Source of the DNA: Anthopleura xanthogrammica | Taxonomy: Eukaryota > Cnidaria > Anthozoa > Actiniaria > Actiniidae | NCBI GenBank assembly: GCA_964019055.1 | Contig: OZ025207.1 | Coordinates: forward strand, 4,777,501-4,841,500 | Direction of reading: 5' to 3' | Length of the DNA stretch: 64,000 nt | In this document: positions 22,025 to 33,734 of the stretch, one piece after another | Numbering within the stretch: the stretch's first letter is position 1 | Layout: every line of letters starts with the position of its first letter | The notes under the pieces: generated by a model | Databases searched by the model: none | What the model saw: only the letters and a program-made list of their open reading frames with translations | What the model was told of the DNA's origin: nothing | Translations under genes and position numbers: made by a program

Positions 22025-22352
22025 CTTTTTTATTTGTTATTTTACGTTTCGTTTAATAAAATACCACAACTTTTAAAACCAATATCTTGATAAAATGTTT
22101 TAAACTACCTTTACTAAGCAAGATAATTTTTCTGGGTGTTTTTTTCCTTTTGTCTGAGGGATTATGGTGGTTTGACAAAATTGTCCTTCCCTCCCCCTGA
22201 CCGTCCGATTTTTTAGCACCTCTTCACTGAATGTGTTCGGGATGGCAATCTGTACCAAGTTTAGTATATGTACTCAAAACTGCACACAAAATGACTAAGC
22301 CACCCTACTATATATCAGGTATTAGAATTGCTACGTCCCTGTGAGTTTATAT

Positions 22353-22414
22353 GGTTCAAACCATAGGGCGAGGGCTTGACCAAAGGCCGAGCCCGGGGCC
22401 CGTGGGTTTGAACC
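22353..22414. repeat. Hairpin bounded by GGTTCAAACC
   Basis: GGTTCAAACC at 22353 and GGTTTGAACC at 22405 are inverted copies, with GGGC-rich inner arms. The arm also matches a B-box pattern, but no tRNA fold is present. Confidence 0.6.
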
Positions 22415-22571
22415 GGTTTAATAACCAGGCACGCCACAATTATATTTTTCTTATTATGGGAGACATTGTTGAAGTTATCAGGTTTTTTTTAATAGTCTAT
22501 GGGCATTTCAAATTTAAGAGGAGAAGTGTTTTAAATAGCATTTGTGTGCGATGTTGCAGAAGTGTGAAAAT

Positions 22572-22944
22572 TACGGAGCCCGTTAAGGGCCATCCATTTT
22601 CAAACACTTTTTGGGTAAAATCTGTATTTTTTAAACATTTTTTCATGTTTTTTTTTTTGTACAAAATTTAATACTTTTCTTGAAAAAAATTTAAACACTT
22701 TTTTTGGGGTCGTCTATGCACAGGCAACTCAAGCTCACTACATTTATAAGAGAATGTATGGGGATTTAGAATATGCTGTATTTTATTTGGAAAAGCGTAA
22801 ATAAGAAATTGTCGACTTAACTGTTGTGTTATTCTGTTAAAAAAGTCTTTAATTTTTTTTTCAAAAAACATGAAAAACTGTTTTAAAAATACAGATTTTA
22901 CCCAAAAAGTGTTTGAAAAAGGATGGCCCTTAACGGGCTCCGTA
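22572..22944. mobile_element. MITE, about 80-bp inverted termini
   Basis: TACGGAGCCCGTTAAGGGCC and its inverted copy GGCCCTTAACGGGCTCCGTA form the ends. The arms continue through CAAACACTTTTTGGGTAAAA and CTGTATTTTT. The ends read TA, possibly a TA target. The interior has no gene. Confidence 0.85.
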
Positions 22945-23014
22945 GAAAATAGTCAAGAAATACCATTCATTCAAGCACTCAGAATTTTTGAAGTGGCGGT
23001 TTTGAATATTACAG

Positions 23015-23205
23015 CGCGACTCGCAAAAGTATGGCCACATGTGCCACATGTAATATATTCGCATACTTCTATGCACGGGATTTTTCCTGCCAAACGAGTT
23101 TTTACACGCCTTATTTGGTAAAACCAGCCAGCCTGGCACAATCCCGTGCATAAAAGTATGCGAATATATTACGTACATGTGGTCATGTGGTCCTACTTTC
23201 GCGCG
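23015..23205. mobile_element. Foldback element, about 75-bp arms
   Basis: CGCGACTCGCAAAAGTATGG, AATATATTCGCATACTT and TATGCACGGGATT on the left are repeated inverted on the right up to about 23205. The loop is about 50 nt. Confidence 0.8.
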
Positions 23206-23912
23206 TTTCTTAGTTTGTCGTAGCCGTCGGAGGGAAAAGATGAGTGAAGATTTGAGTGAAGATTCGAGTGAAGATGAAGATAACGGCATTGTTATTACTC
23301 CGCTATGTGAGTCTTATTACTCAATTCAAGAATTAACCGACTTTGGGAAATGATATTGATGAATTCTGGGAAGAATTGACAAGGAGCGTAGATGAACAAG
23401 AGTCTGTCGAGAACAGATTCCCGGGCTTGCCGTTGAACAAGAACAAAGTATAGAGGAACAAGGAGTTGCTTCCCGAAGGCTAAGTTGTACAAAGACGCCT
23501 CACCTTATGGTAAGAAAGTTTTATAATTATAAGCTTATAATTCTTTAATTAAGACGTTTTTTAAAGCTTAATATTCGAGTATCGAGCAACCAAAAGTATT
23601 CAGTTAAAGAATAAATTTTGTACGGCCATTGATCATTTCTTTGTCTTCAGCTTGAAAGTTGCTCAATTTAAGCTTAGATAAAAATGCGGGATAACAACTT
23701 TATACGATTTCAAAGATAGTTTTAAACAAGCGTTGTATTTAAAAACATCAGTTTCTTACTGTCTTTACTGATAAAAGTAGAATTTGAGGGCTCATTCAAA
23801 GCCAAAAGTTGAGTTAAAACCTTCCAGAGGGGCTATTCTTTTTGCACTATTGGCACCGGCTCTCCTTTAAACTCTTTAAAGTGCGAGTCTAAATATTTTG
23901 AAGATTTTGAAG

Positions 23913-24685
23913 GGCTTACACTACTTTTACTAAGTCTTATTTGTGAGCGACACGAAACCAAATGGAATGGAATGTTGGAGTGTACTTTGCGGAACGAAAC
24001 TAAACGAAATATTTATAAATTAAATTTATAAAAATATACATTTAATATACAATAATATACCTTCAAGTGTAGCGTAGTTTTCTTCACCCTTTCTGCAATA
24101 GTTTTTGTCGCTCCCTGTGTTGCAAGAGTTCATTGCTGGGGTCCCTGTGGTATTCAAAATGGCGCCTGCTAGCAGGGCAGCGCATGCTGTAACTAAATTA
24201 TTTGTCAAGTTGTTCGGTTTATTCAAGAGATATAGCCAAAGAATTGCAGAGTTAGCACTAAGAGTGGATAAAATGAAGGTTATTCATTGCGAAACGTGTT
24301 TAAATGGCCTCGAAAGCGTGTTGGAAAGCTGCATGTACAAGAAACCCTATTTTATGAACGTAAACTATTACAGAGAAAGGGAAGAAAAAGACGCTACACT
24401 CGAAGGTATATTTAGTAATCATAACCCCTTCTGGCGGCTGGGATGAATCAGAAATGGTCCGAAAAAAGAACATTTGACTGAGAAGCGAAGATTGGATGTC
24501 CTTGGATGAGAAATAGTCCTCAAAATATCATATTTGCCCTCGAAGCTTTCGCTTCTCGGCCACATGTTCTTAACAGCTGATATCCCAACTGCCATAAGGG
24601 TTTTATTTACTACATATTGAGGGTATATCATGAATATAATTTATAAATATTTCGTTTCGTTTTGTTCCGTAAAGTAGTGTAGGCC
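23913..24685. mobile_element. Composite inverted element with exon-like arms
   Basis: Outer arms share GGCTTACACTACTTT and GGAACGAAAC with ACGAAATATTTATAAATT, in opposite orientation (right side about 24645-24685). Inner arms at about 24055-24105 and 24365-24410 form another inverted pair, each looking like the end of an exon plus a GTATAT donor. Both encode a similar peptide (KGEENYATLEG on the minus strand, EREEKDATLEG on the plus). A 113-codon plus-strand frame at 24105-24446 starts well (AAAATGGCGCC) but was not recognised. Confidence 0.5.
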
Positions 24686-24689
24686 ATAC

Positions 24690-27600
24690 ATTTTTGCATA
24701 ATTGCATCATTGTTTGGCTTGCCTTTACATGGGACCCCTGTCCTGTTCACAATGGGAGGTTTCAGGCGTGACGTATTTCCGGTGGCAAATAGAAGTTGGC
24801 CGTCAAATTTTATCAGTCCTGGTTGCAAAAGACGGTAAATTTGTTCTTGTAAAGTCTATAGAATTTTGCAAAAAACATAAGTTTAGAATACTTGTGTGGT
24901 TTTTATATTATTAATTTCGAAAAGCTAAAAGCACGTTTGAGCTATCACTGAAAGCACAGAAGTCATGCATGTCTTTAAGTTAACCAAATCAATTTTTCGT
25001 CTTCACCGAAAGAAGATTTGCGAAGCCATTTTGTGGTTGTAGCTTTGAGAAGAAGTGGCCTAAAGACCAGAAAAACTTGATTGTACTGCAAAAATAGTCC
25101 TTCAGTTCCACAGAAAACACTTCATAGAAGGTACATTCATTGATGTTAACTAAGATTTCCTAAAAAAATCGACACAAATGTGTAAAACTCTCGATACGGT
25201 AATACAAAAGAGGGTCACCATTTTGAAATATTGAGATATTTGGACAGAAATACTTGAACTGTGGTTGTTTTTTGGTGTTTTTACTGCATTTTACACTTTG
25301 ATTATCTTTGTCTTCATTACTAGCAAGAGAAAAGTGATATTTGACGCATTGAGTTTTTGTTTTTCAATCCCATTTCAAGAAAGAAAGACTAAATTTGCAT
25401 AGCTTTCCAATAAAATTTGATGGCCAGCGAACTGCTCGCGTGAGGTTGTGACGTCAAAAAAAGATTCCATGAACCTCCCATACTTTTAACCAGGTCTGGG
25501 TTTCTTTTCTTCTTTTTCTTCTTGATTTATAAAAGTTTTTCTTTTTCTTTCTTTCTCGTTATTATATTATAATTTATTCGAACTTTTCTGAGACCATCGT
25601 AAAGTCAATGAATAAATTTACTATACTTTCAATTAAGTCTGGAAAAGTTTTGTTTTTCAAAATTATTTTAATGCTAGACATATTGCAATTATCAAAGTAA
25701 TATTACGACAAATCAGAAATATTGCCTTGAAATCATTAAAAAAATATATATATATCAGGGAAATCTAATTATTTTTTTTCAAATTCTTGTTTTGCTGCAT
25801 CAATTTCTGAAAAAAATGCAGTGTAGGCTTGCCATCATCTGCTACTTCCTTCCCTAAGAGGCCATGGCTTTACTCCTCCTGGTCAAAGCCTTAGCTCATA
25901 CACTTTCTGATTTAGCTTTTTGACTAGAGAAAGAATCTTTAGTCATTTTAACAGTTATAACTGGGAAGAAACTAGCAATTAACAATTACAATTATTGGTT
26001 GTCAGAATTTTTAGCAACTAGAGTGACATATTTAATGATAGTAACTATTTTCACCTACAATTTAACAAAGTGAATTAAAAAAAACATCCAATTGCAAGAA
26101 TGTTGCAAGATTCTGCTTAATGCCTTTTGCTGGCTCTTGTAGGACTTCATTGCTTCCAAGAGTACTGAGGTCATGCTGAATATTTACCACCTTCTGTAGT
26201 GCTTCCAGGCTTTCTATTTTCTAATACGAGAAAAAAAAACTTGTTGAATTGCACCTAGTCAATGCATGGAAAGATGGCAAACATATGCATAAAGGTTGAC
26301 CAGTAAATATCTTGCACTGGTATATGAAATAATTGCTGGCTGTCTTTAACCCCTGTCTTTAACAACACATCTTCTGACATCTGCAAAATGTGCTGCGGAA
26401 AGCACAATAACATTGGTGTTGGCTGACTGAAATACATGTCATGGGTGACTAATAGAAGCTTGTTTGGCATGAACCATGAGTAAATATAATAAACTTTATT
26501 TATACATGGTGTCTATATCATCTATATACAGGAATAAATACTCTTCCTGAGAGCCGTGTGACATGAAATTGAATTATATACAAAGGGAATCGTTAAAAAT
26601 ATTCTAAAATATTTCTTTTGAATATAGAAAGACTGGAGATTCTCACACTTTTAGTGGTAGAGAATTCCAGGCAGTAGCTCAAATGTACCAGAAACTATTT
26701 TTTTTAAAAGGTTGTCTTACGTTATGTCAGTTAGATGTTTGAGTGATAACCATAAAGCCAAATCCGCGATGGCAGCATTTTGCATAGCGAATGAAAAAGA
26801 AAGTCATAAACATTTTCTTTGTACTTAGGATTAAACAGTACTTAGACCTTTGTTTTGGTACCAGCATGGGACCTCTGTGGATCTTAATTTCTAAAGAGGC
26901 AGATATTCCTTTGCTCCTGCATTCACCATCCACTAGGGTAGTGTTGTGATGCAATGAGAGGAGGACAATATCTCTTGTTACTTAAGTAACGTCTCATCAA
27001 ATGTTGCAGGGCCATGCAATGGATAAGATATGCAATTAGAATAACTGAATTAAAAAGCGGTATTATAATAATCATGTGTACAATCATACTAATTAGATAC
27101 CATTTAAATTCAAAGATATATATTACTACTAGTAAAAATTATAATATAAATACAATATAGCTAAGAATATTTAAATGTAAAAAAATTGTCCTTTCTCTTT
27201 GTTCCTCTTGGTTTGTTAATAGCACTTTCGGTCCCATATCATTAATTATAAGGGACTGTTCTGACTTTTCAACTTTTGGAAATAGAAATGATATTGGGTT
27301 GTAGTGATTATTGACCATGTCAGACACTGATGAATCTTCGGCAAAGGAATTGTTGTTCGCTTACGAGATACGTGATATTTGCTTGCAAGAGGTCTTGCCT
27401 ATTGGTGGAATAGTCTGAATATATAATCATCGGTGCCCTCTCTGTCACATCTGAAAAGTACACTGGAATGTCTTGCGATACTTGAATCTCATACTCCAAA
27501 ATTGAGCTTACATTACTTATGTACACTTTCAGGATGTAGAAATACTGTACAAAATGCCATAAGACTGAAATGGCTTCCCACTGTCTTCTAGTAGTTCAAC

Positions 27601-29100
27601 CATGCACAACCCGCATATACGGTTATGGTACGGCTACAGTACGTCTTCGGTTTTGCCATATCGTTTCCCAATCATGCAAAAACTGCTCTAATAATCTTAT
27701 GGTCCTTACCGCTGTGGTAAGCCTTATTGCTGAGTCTCCTTCCGAAAGGTGCTGCTTCTCGCATACTTGATAAGTTTCTACAAAACAATACAACACAGAT
27801 CCTACAATAATGGGGTATTTTGCTGGTTTCAATGAAAAGTCCTTCCACTCTTGTTGTCACACAAAAGCTTCTGTTTCTCGTTCGGCTTCAAAAGTTTTCA
27901 AGACGTTTCTCTCACTTTATTTGCCTTGACATTCATATTAAACTTTCATATTAAACTTTGTACACAAGAATTTTTATTTTTTCCTTTTTGACAGTATGTT
28001 TACTAACTCACACTTCATAGATAGGTTTTACAACATATTTTATACGTAGGCTAAATGCAAGAGGGCGACTTCGGTAGGTGAAACTATAATATATAGACGA
28101 ACTTCAGTAGGCAAACCTTTTTGTGATGGGTCGAAATTAGCCATTGTGAAAAGTTGTCATGACACTAATAAATATCCATGCACAACTATTCAGTCTAATA
28201 ATGTAATAGTTCTTACCACTATAGTAAAACTCACCAAATCATTTAATGATGATCTTAGTTTCGTCCTTTGATAATCTAAAAAACAATAGGAGAAAACACA
28301 GATCAACTTCATGTGTCTGTAGCTCTTATGGCTCTAGATGACACGCTTTTTCTTTTTTCAGTCCATTAATATATAAATATCTAGCGGTGTGTTATTTTGA
28401 TTGATGGAACTGATCAAATGTCTATGCAAAAGGTGTATCAATATTTCATCTGTAAGGATTGCCAGTGACTATAGATATAGGTCTACTGTTACGTTTTTGT
28501 TTAGAAAAATGAGACTGTAACACACAATTTTGCGGTCATCCTGAAAACTGTTTAATTCTTGTTTAATATGTGAGTGATATTGATATGTGATATAAAATCG
28601 TAATTCATATCCTGCTAACTTAGCTTTAAAGAAACTCGCAGTAAGCTGGATGGAACATAACCTGATGGAATTACAACAATAAATAACAAGGGTGCCTGAT
28701 GTTTCACAAAATGGGTAGTGGCTGATGTCATATTAGTTTTACAAATTTTCAAAAGCTCCTTAACCCATCTATAAAAATCACCTGACATCGATTTAAATCT
28801 CTGAAACTCCAAACTTTTCATACAATAGGGCACTGCAGTCAGAGATTAACATAAACAAATTACTGCAGTCTGATTGAGTGCTTTCAGTTAATCCTATCCT
28901 TAAAACACAAGTTTTTTACGGCTATTTTGTGCTAAATAGCACAAATTAAACAATGTGGACAACAAAGGTCTATGTACAATATTGCGCTTTTTCATTTCAC
29001 TCACAACGTTTTACGGATTAACTAATATATAAATGCACTTTGTTCTATCTACTTAAAGGCGACAATAATTTTTTTTCATTAAGTGTCCACAGCTTGAACA
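24690..29100. other. Gene-free repeat-poor stretch
   Basis: No supported gene. Short frames here have no recognised domain. A possible weak inverted pair (ATGGGAGGTT near 24750 and AACCTCCCAT near 25469) could bound a decayed element of about 730 bp. Around 26470-26700 the minus strand has an AT-rich tail (ATAAATAAAGTTTATTATA) like a SINE or LINE 3' end without a recognisable body. Confidence 0.5.
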
Positions 29101-29111
29101 GAAATTGCACG

Positions 29112-29749
29112 TCAGGTCAATGATAGCATATGGTATGGTAGCATACAGGGCATAACCCTGACGTGTCGTTGCTGGGACAGCACATTAGACCAGTGGTTGC
29201 TGGGGCCCAGATCATTGAGGAGAGTGTTGATGTTGGTTTTTTCCGGCTTGTGGAAGGACAGAATACGCCCTGTTGCAGGTGTTAGCTCTCCCTTCTTCCA
29301 TGCACCTGGCCAGTCACCAGTCTCATTACATCTGTTGTAGAGATAAGTTAACGAAGGTGCTATACCAGTAGCTACTTTCTTAAGAAGTTTGGGTGGCATT
29401 CCTGTATCCCATCCACAAGACTTTCTAGGATTGATCTTTTCAATTGAGTCCTGTACTTTGGCATTGTCTATATGCCTTAAGTAATTAACAAGGGTATCAG
29501 CAACTTGCTTTTCATCTTTAACAATGCTTTCATCGTTCTCTCTTCTGAAACAGATCAAACTAGTAGTCCCTTTTGTTTTATCATTTAGGAACAGCATGAA
29601 AGTATTCAAGAACTCTCTAGGTTTGGACTTAAGTTCTTCTGACTTATCATACCAGTATGCAGAAATAGCCTTTCTTCTTTCCCGTGTAGCAAGTTTTCAA
29701 GTTCTTCAAACTTATTCTGGATAATATTGATGTTTAAATGAGCTATAAG
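29112..29749 (-). pseudogene. LINE reverse transcriptase fragment (3' half of split LINE)
   Basis: From 29749 the minus strand first reads an endonuclease-start block (AHLNINIIQNKFEELENL). After a deletion-type junction near 29700 a different frame reads a linker to RT (RERRKAISAYWYDKSEELK) and then INPRKSCGWDTGMPPKLLKK, the start of LINE RT domains (usually PKKSxGxDGIPxxLLK). Most of the endonuclease is missing, and the RT ends before its catalytic YADD block. The other half of the same LINE lies beyond the hAT insertion, at 32531-33050. Confidence 0.75.
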
Positions 29750-30033
29750 CAGGGGTGGATTTAGGATTTTTTTTGACTATGTCCAACCTCAAAGCGGGAT
29801 ACATAAAACTGGGTTGAATCGCATAGTAAACAGATATTACCTCAAAAATGTATTTAATTTGTCTTTGTATGTAAAATTAAAAGTAAAATAAAAACCCAAT
29901 AAGTTTAAGAATTTTAAGATATTGACAGCTATACATTAATTATATATATTATATGCATATACATCATATGTACAATGTGACTATTACCCATGCATCTATA
30001 ACAACTTGAAAAAATTTTTTAAATACAACTGAC

Positions 30034-31104
30034 CTAGACTCCATGTAGAATATCAGCCATTCTCATTCTTCGAGGATGCATTTGGGCAAAAAGATCAATT
30101 AGTTGGTCAATATCGATGTGCTTGTCTCTATGTACATACATCAGTGCAAGTCCATTTAATCTATCTTGGGACATGGTGTTGCGAAGATAGGTCTTTAAGT
30201 ACTTCAGCGTTGAGAACGATCTTTCAGAAGAAGCTGAAGACATTGGAAGAGTGGCAAGCAGTTGCAGTACTGTGAAAATATTGCAGAAGGCTTGTTTGTC
30301 AACAACTGCTAAGGCATCTGACACCCTGTCTGGGATTGGATTTCCTCTGTTTTGGTGATCTTGCCACATCCTTTCCCACAGGGCAAACTCTCCATCTAGA
30401 CCAGCAATATTAGGGATGTCTTGTCTGTAATCAGCACAAAACTCTCTGACTTTAGCTTTCCACACTGCAGGATTGCTAAGTACCACTTTTGGAATAAGGT
30501 ACAGTCCTTTATAGCAGCTGTAAACCTCATCTTGAAACCGCCTGTCAATATGTTGAATACAGTGGTCAAGAAACACCCTGGTAAGATTAACTCTGTAGTA
30601 TGCTTCTGGGTTGGCTGCTGGTGCATTAGCTCTATGCACTTGTCTAACAGCAACCCTTGACATGGAAGGTTGGATACCAATATTTGCAGCTAATTCAACT
30701 GCTTCATCATAAAGTTGATGGTGTCTTGCATCAATGTTTCTTTGCATATCATTCAATGCACTTTTCAGCAAGCCTATCTCATCCTTTGCTTTGAGAAGAT
30801 CGATTTGTTTTCTTTGAAGCTTAAGTGTTAGTGGCCTAGTTAAGTCAAGGATGTGTCTAACAATAACTATGGCAACAATGAATGCAAAGGTAATGGCATT
30901 CAACAATGATTGGGCATCATTCCTACTGTCCACATTCCAGTCCCCTTGTCCTCTGTTCCCATTTTCATCTCTGTTCAAGGAAATATCTTCCAAAGCAGAA
31001 GCTACAGGTAGAAGCATTTCCACAATTCTGTCCATGCCATCTATTCTAGCAACCCACCTTCTTCTACAAACATTGATCAGAACTTCGTGGTTGTTGTTTG
31101 GCAA
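30034..31104 (-). CDS. hAT transposase, C-terminal part with dimerisation domain
   Basis: 356 codons, open to its stop. The frame begins within the region after the first catalytic block (CRRRWVARIDGMDRIVEMLLP, the conserved RW motif that follows the DDE core in ZMYM/ZNF862-type hAT proteins). It ends with the hAT C-terminal dimerisation domain (LPMSSASSERSFSTLKYLK, NTMSQDRLNGLALMYVHRD). The first methionine shown is not a natural start; this is the back half of a longer protein. With the front piece at 31162-32001 it lacks the middle part of the DDE core, so it is not expected to catalyse transposition. Confidence 0.85.
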   Translation of the reverse strand: MPNNNHEVLINVCRRRWVARIDGMDRIVEMLLPVASALEDISLNRDENGNRGQGDWNVDSRNDAQSLLNAITFAFIVAIVIVRHILDLTRPLTLKLQRKQIDLLKAKDEIGLLKSALNDMQRNIDARHHQLYDEAVELAANIGIQPSMSRVAVRQVHRANAPAANPEAYYRVNLTRVFLDHCIQHIDRRFQDEVYSCYKGLYLIPKVVLSNPAVWKAKVREFCADYRQDIPNIAGLDGEFALWERMWQDHQNRGNPIPDRVSDALAVVDKQAFCNIFTVLQLLATLPMSSASSERSFSTLKYLKTYLRNTMSQDRLNGLALMYVHRDKHIDIDQLIDLFAQMHPRRMRMADILHGV

Positions 31105-31161
31105 TAATTCTTTAATATTCTTGACAAGATGCTGCTGTCGCTTTGGCGAATTATTAACTAA

Positions 31162-32001
31162 TTAATTATCTGCAATAATGGAAAAGTACTTACTCTCTCG
31201 GATTTCCGCGGATAAGCGATCATTGATGAATTTGCCAACAGTGTTTATCATCTCGTTTTGGATTGTTTTTGATACATAGGTTGAATTCCGTGCAGATGTT
31301 TCGGGGTGCTCTTGCAATACTGTGTCTCCCCTATCAACTCGAAAATACAGTAACGCTTGAAAATTTCCCTTCAGGCTCTCATTCGATGGATCATCGTCGC
31401 GTGGTCCTCGCAAGGCAATGTTGTTGCGCCCACAAAACAACACTGTTTTGAATAAAGACGTCATAATAATACAGTTCTTCGCGATTTGCTGCTGAAGTAA
31501 AGAGTCTAGTTGTTGGTCAATCGGAGCAACTTCTTCTTTCATAGTCCTTACAAAGTTATTCATGGCAATGACAGAAAAGTTATGTGTAGAGCACTTCCTG
31601 TTCGAATGACTCGTTAAGCGCTGGAATGCCGTCGTCCAAAAGGTCAAAGGCAACTTCACAAGCTTGTCTAACTTTGCTGAGTTACGTCCACCGCATTGCT
31701 TAGCGAAAAGAGCACACGGAAGACAGAAAGCCCCATCTAAATAACTTGAATAAACTAGCCAAGGGAAATCTTTGAGCCAAGTTAAGTTAAATCTTCTAGC
31801 TCTGCCGCTCTCTTTTGTCTTGGGGAATACAAAATCACTTCCAGGACGCCAAACTTTGTTGATCAGTTCAAACTTTCGTTGGTCGGAGAATTGTTGTAAT
31901 TCGTCGAACAACACTCCAAAATCAAAGGGCCAACAATTTGCTTTGTCTTTAACAGGTTCTCCACGGGCTTGAGTCACGTTATTCATAATATTCTGTGCCA
32001 T
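31162..32001 (-). CDS. hAT transposase, N-terminal part with TTF-type domain
   Basis: 279 codons starting at a plausible ATG 529 bp inside the element end. It contains the TTF-type zinc finger region (RRFNLTWLKDFPWLVYSS, FCLPCALFA) and HNFSVIAMNNFV, typical of animal ZMYM1/ZNF862-like hAT proteins. It stops at FSIIADN, exactly where the first catalytic Asp-Glu motif (SIIADE in relatives) is expected, so the stop coincides with the internal deletion. Confidence 0.8.
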   Translation of the reverse strand: MAQNIMNNVTQARGEPVKDKANCWPFDFGVLFDELQQFSDQRKFELINKVWRPGSDFVFPKTKESGRARRFNLTWLKDFPWLVYSSYLDGAFCLPCALFAKQCGGRNSAKLDKLVKLPLTFWTTAFQRLTSHSNRKCSTHNFSVIAMNNFVRTMKEEVAPIDQQLDSLLQQQIAKNCIIMTSLFKTVLFCGRNNIALRGPRDDDPSNESLKGNFQALLYFRVDRGDTVLQEHPETSARNSTYVSKTIQNEMINTVGKFINDRLSAEIRESKYFSIIADN

Positions 32002-32530
32002 TTTTACATGGTCAACCAGTATAAACTTCTATTGTGTATCGCAGCACGGCTCAAAGATTCTTTTGATCGGCGAAGTCACAATGGCACTACTCACTAGTTC
32101 TAAACAGTTCACTTATTATTGGTAGCCAATAGAAAATGGCTTTGACTAGTTCCACTTTTTCGCATAAGCCAATGGAAAACGGTTTTGAGTAGTTCCAATT
32201 AACAAAGGCTAATAGTTCCCACCAATAGAAAATAGTTTTGAACTGTTCCACATGTAACGCAACGTGACAAATAGGATTCAAATTTCCCGAGGGACCCTAC
32301 CCTAAAATAAAGTTTTGGTAACCGGCTCTTATTCTTTTAAATTCTAAACAAACAACTGACTAGAAACGAAATTACAATTAAAAATATACAATGAAAACAT
32401 AAAAAATACAAAATTTATTGCTCACATGGACAACAAAGTGTATAAATAATTTTAATCTATTCTTTTTTTTATTTTGGAAAAGTTTGAGTAGTTCCTTGGA
32501 ACTAGTGGAACTAGTCTGAATCCACCCCTG

Positions 32531-33055
32531 ATAAGTGCTACACTTGAGTTGTGTTTTCTTTGATCAACAATAGAAATAAAATCTCATTCTTCTGATGTGT
32601 TATATTTCCTTTGTTCTTCAAATGAGATGCAGTTCTTTTGTTCGTCTTCAGGACGGTGTTTGCTATCTTCTATAATTCTTGAAGAATTTAAAGAAACATT
32701 TATTTCAGGGCCAGAAAAGTCGTCAAGGCTTAAGTCTGCATCAATAAACGGAAGAGAGCACATTATGCAAACCCAGTCTATATCAGGATGATCCAAATAG
32801 TACTTAAACTGTGGTTTATTGTGTCCCAAGCATTTAGCATGCGTCCAGAAGTTGCACGTTAAACATAAAATGGCGTCTTGATTAGATCGAACATTTTAGC
32901 ATACTCTTTGCAAGGATATCTTGGAGTTCTTTTTGTTTTAGGACAAGGCTTAGTTTGAATGTGCTTGTTTTTGTTTGCGTTGTGCTTTTTTTAAATTGGC
33001 GTTGTGCTTTTTTTGTTCGCGTTGTGCTTTTTTTTTGTGTTGACCCTTCTGGGCC
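32531..33055 (-). pseudogene. LINE 5' part with PHD-like finger (split by hAT)
   Basis: The minus strand reads DAILCLTCNFWTHAKCLG and WVCIMCSLPFIDADLSLDD, a PHD-type Cys/His finger like those at the start of many aquatic-animal LINEs. A variable linker with one stop codon follows, then a frame running into the hAT insertion point (QRKHNSSVALI). Upstream (32890-33060) is a Lys/Thr/Gln-rich repetitive segment. It is the 5' piece of the LINE whose RT fragment lies at 29112-29749. Confidence 0.75.
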
Positions 33056-33061
33056 ACCGTG

Positions 33062-33478
33062 CAGAATCCATATGTTCAAAAGTACAACTTAAACAATATA
33101 AAAGAACCAAGCTAAGCGAACACATGTAAAAACCAAGGAACCAAGTCAACAGCACTAACCTTGAGCTTTAAAACATAGAAATATAAATAATATAGGGAAA
33201 ACAGACCTAACCAATTTGCCAACATTACTTGCCCATGAGAAATCATTGAATAAGAGCAGGACTGAAAGTTACTTAAAACAAAATCATTCTAGCCATCTCC
33301 GAATCTATATGTTGAAGTGAAACTCAACCAACAGAATGAATGAGAAACAAGCAAACACTTGTAAAAACCCAGCAAGAAAGTCAACAGCTCTGTGATTTAG
33401 AACCTAACATAGAAATAAATAGTATATGTAACCCAGACCTAACCAAATTGCGGCAACATTACTTGCCTTTGAGAAGTT
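33062..33478. repeat. Imperfect tandem duplication, period about 240 bp
   Basis: 33062-33240 and 33303-33478 share ordered blocks: ATCCATATGTT/ATCTATATGTT, ACTTGTAAAAACC, AAGTCAACAG, AACATAGAAATA, CAGACCTAACCAA and CAACATTACTTGCC. There are scattered indels. Confidence 0.7.
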
Positions 33479-33615
33479 TTTGAAACTTCAAAAGCCCATG
33501 CTGCTTTAGGTTGGAGGAGCCGAGGAGACGCGTTCGGCCAGGTAGAAGGTTGGAAGAGAAGGGATCCGAAATGCAAATAACCTGTGATGTTAGAAGCCGT
33601 GTAAGATTAGTATAC

Positions 33616-33734
33616 CTCATCAATGTATTTATAAAGGTATTTACTTCCCAGCTGTACAAGGCCAGGGCATGTGTAGTTTCCAGACATGGTGAATGTCTTC
33701 CCTAATGCAGTTTGTCCATATGAGAATATGGTTG
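33616..33734 (-). pseudogene. Kinesin motor P-loop exon (copy 1)
   Basis: On the minus strand an exon-like block is bounded by an acceptor (CCCTAG) and donor (GAG then GTATAC). It reads ATIFSYGQTALGKTFTMSGN then GLVQLGSKYLYKYIDE. The GQTxxGKTFTM core is the kinesin motor P-loop (usually GQTGSGKT); here GS is replaced by AL. No adjoining kinesin exons were found within several kb, and a more decayed second copy is at about 37786-37920. It is therefore taken as a duplicated gene fragment and not a working gene. Confidence 0.55.

Larger units (their letters stand above)
29745..32535 (-). mobile_element. hAT DNA transposon inserted in a LINE
   Basis: Element body 29750-32530 (2781 bp). The ends CAGGGGTGGATTTAG and, inverted, CAGGGGTGGATTCAG share 12 perfect terminal bases. 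ATAAG is present at both 29745-29749 and 32531-32535. Excising the element with one ATAAG restores an uninterrupted LINE frame (VALIAHLNIN), which shows the duplication is 5 bp and not the 8 bp usual for hAT. Two transposase pieces on the minus strand are separated by a deletion of the catalytic middle. Confidence 0.9.

Noticed and set aside
22353..22362. GGTTCAAACC as a possible tRNA B-box
   Set aside because: It is one arm of a hairpin repeat, with no A-box or cloverleaf upstream.
27570..27860. Overlapping frames on both strands near 27.6-27.9 kb
   Set aside because: No domain on either strand, and part overlaps a TAGAGCAG-type MITE end; treated as non-coding.
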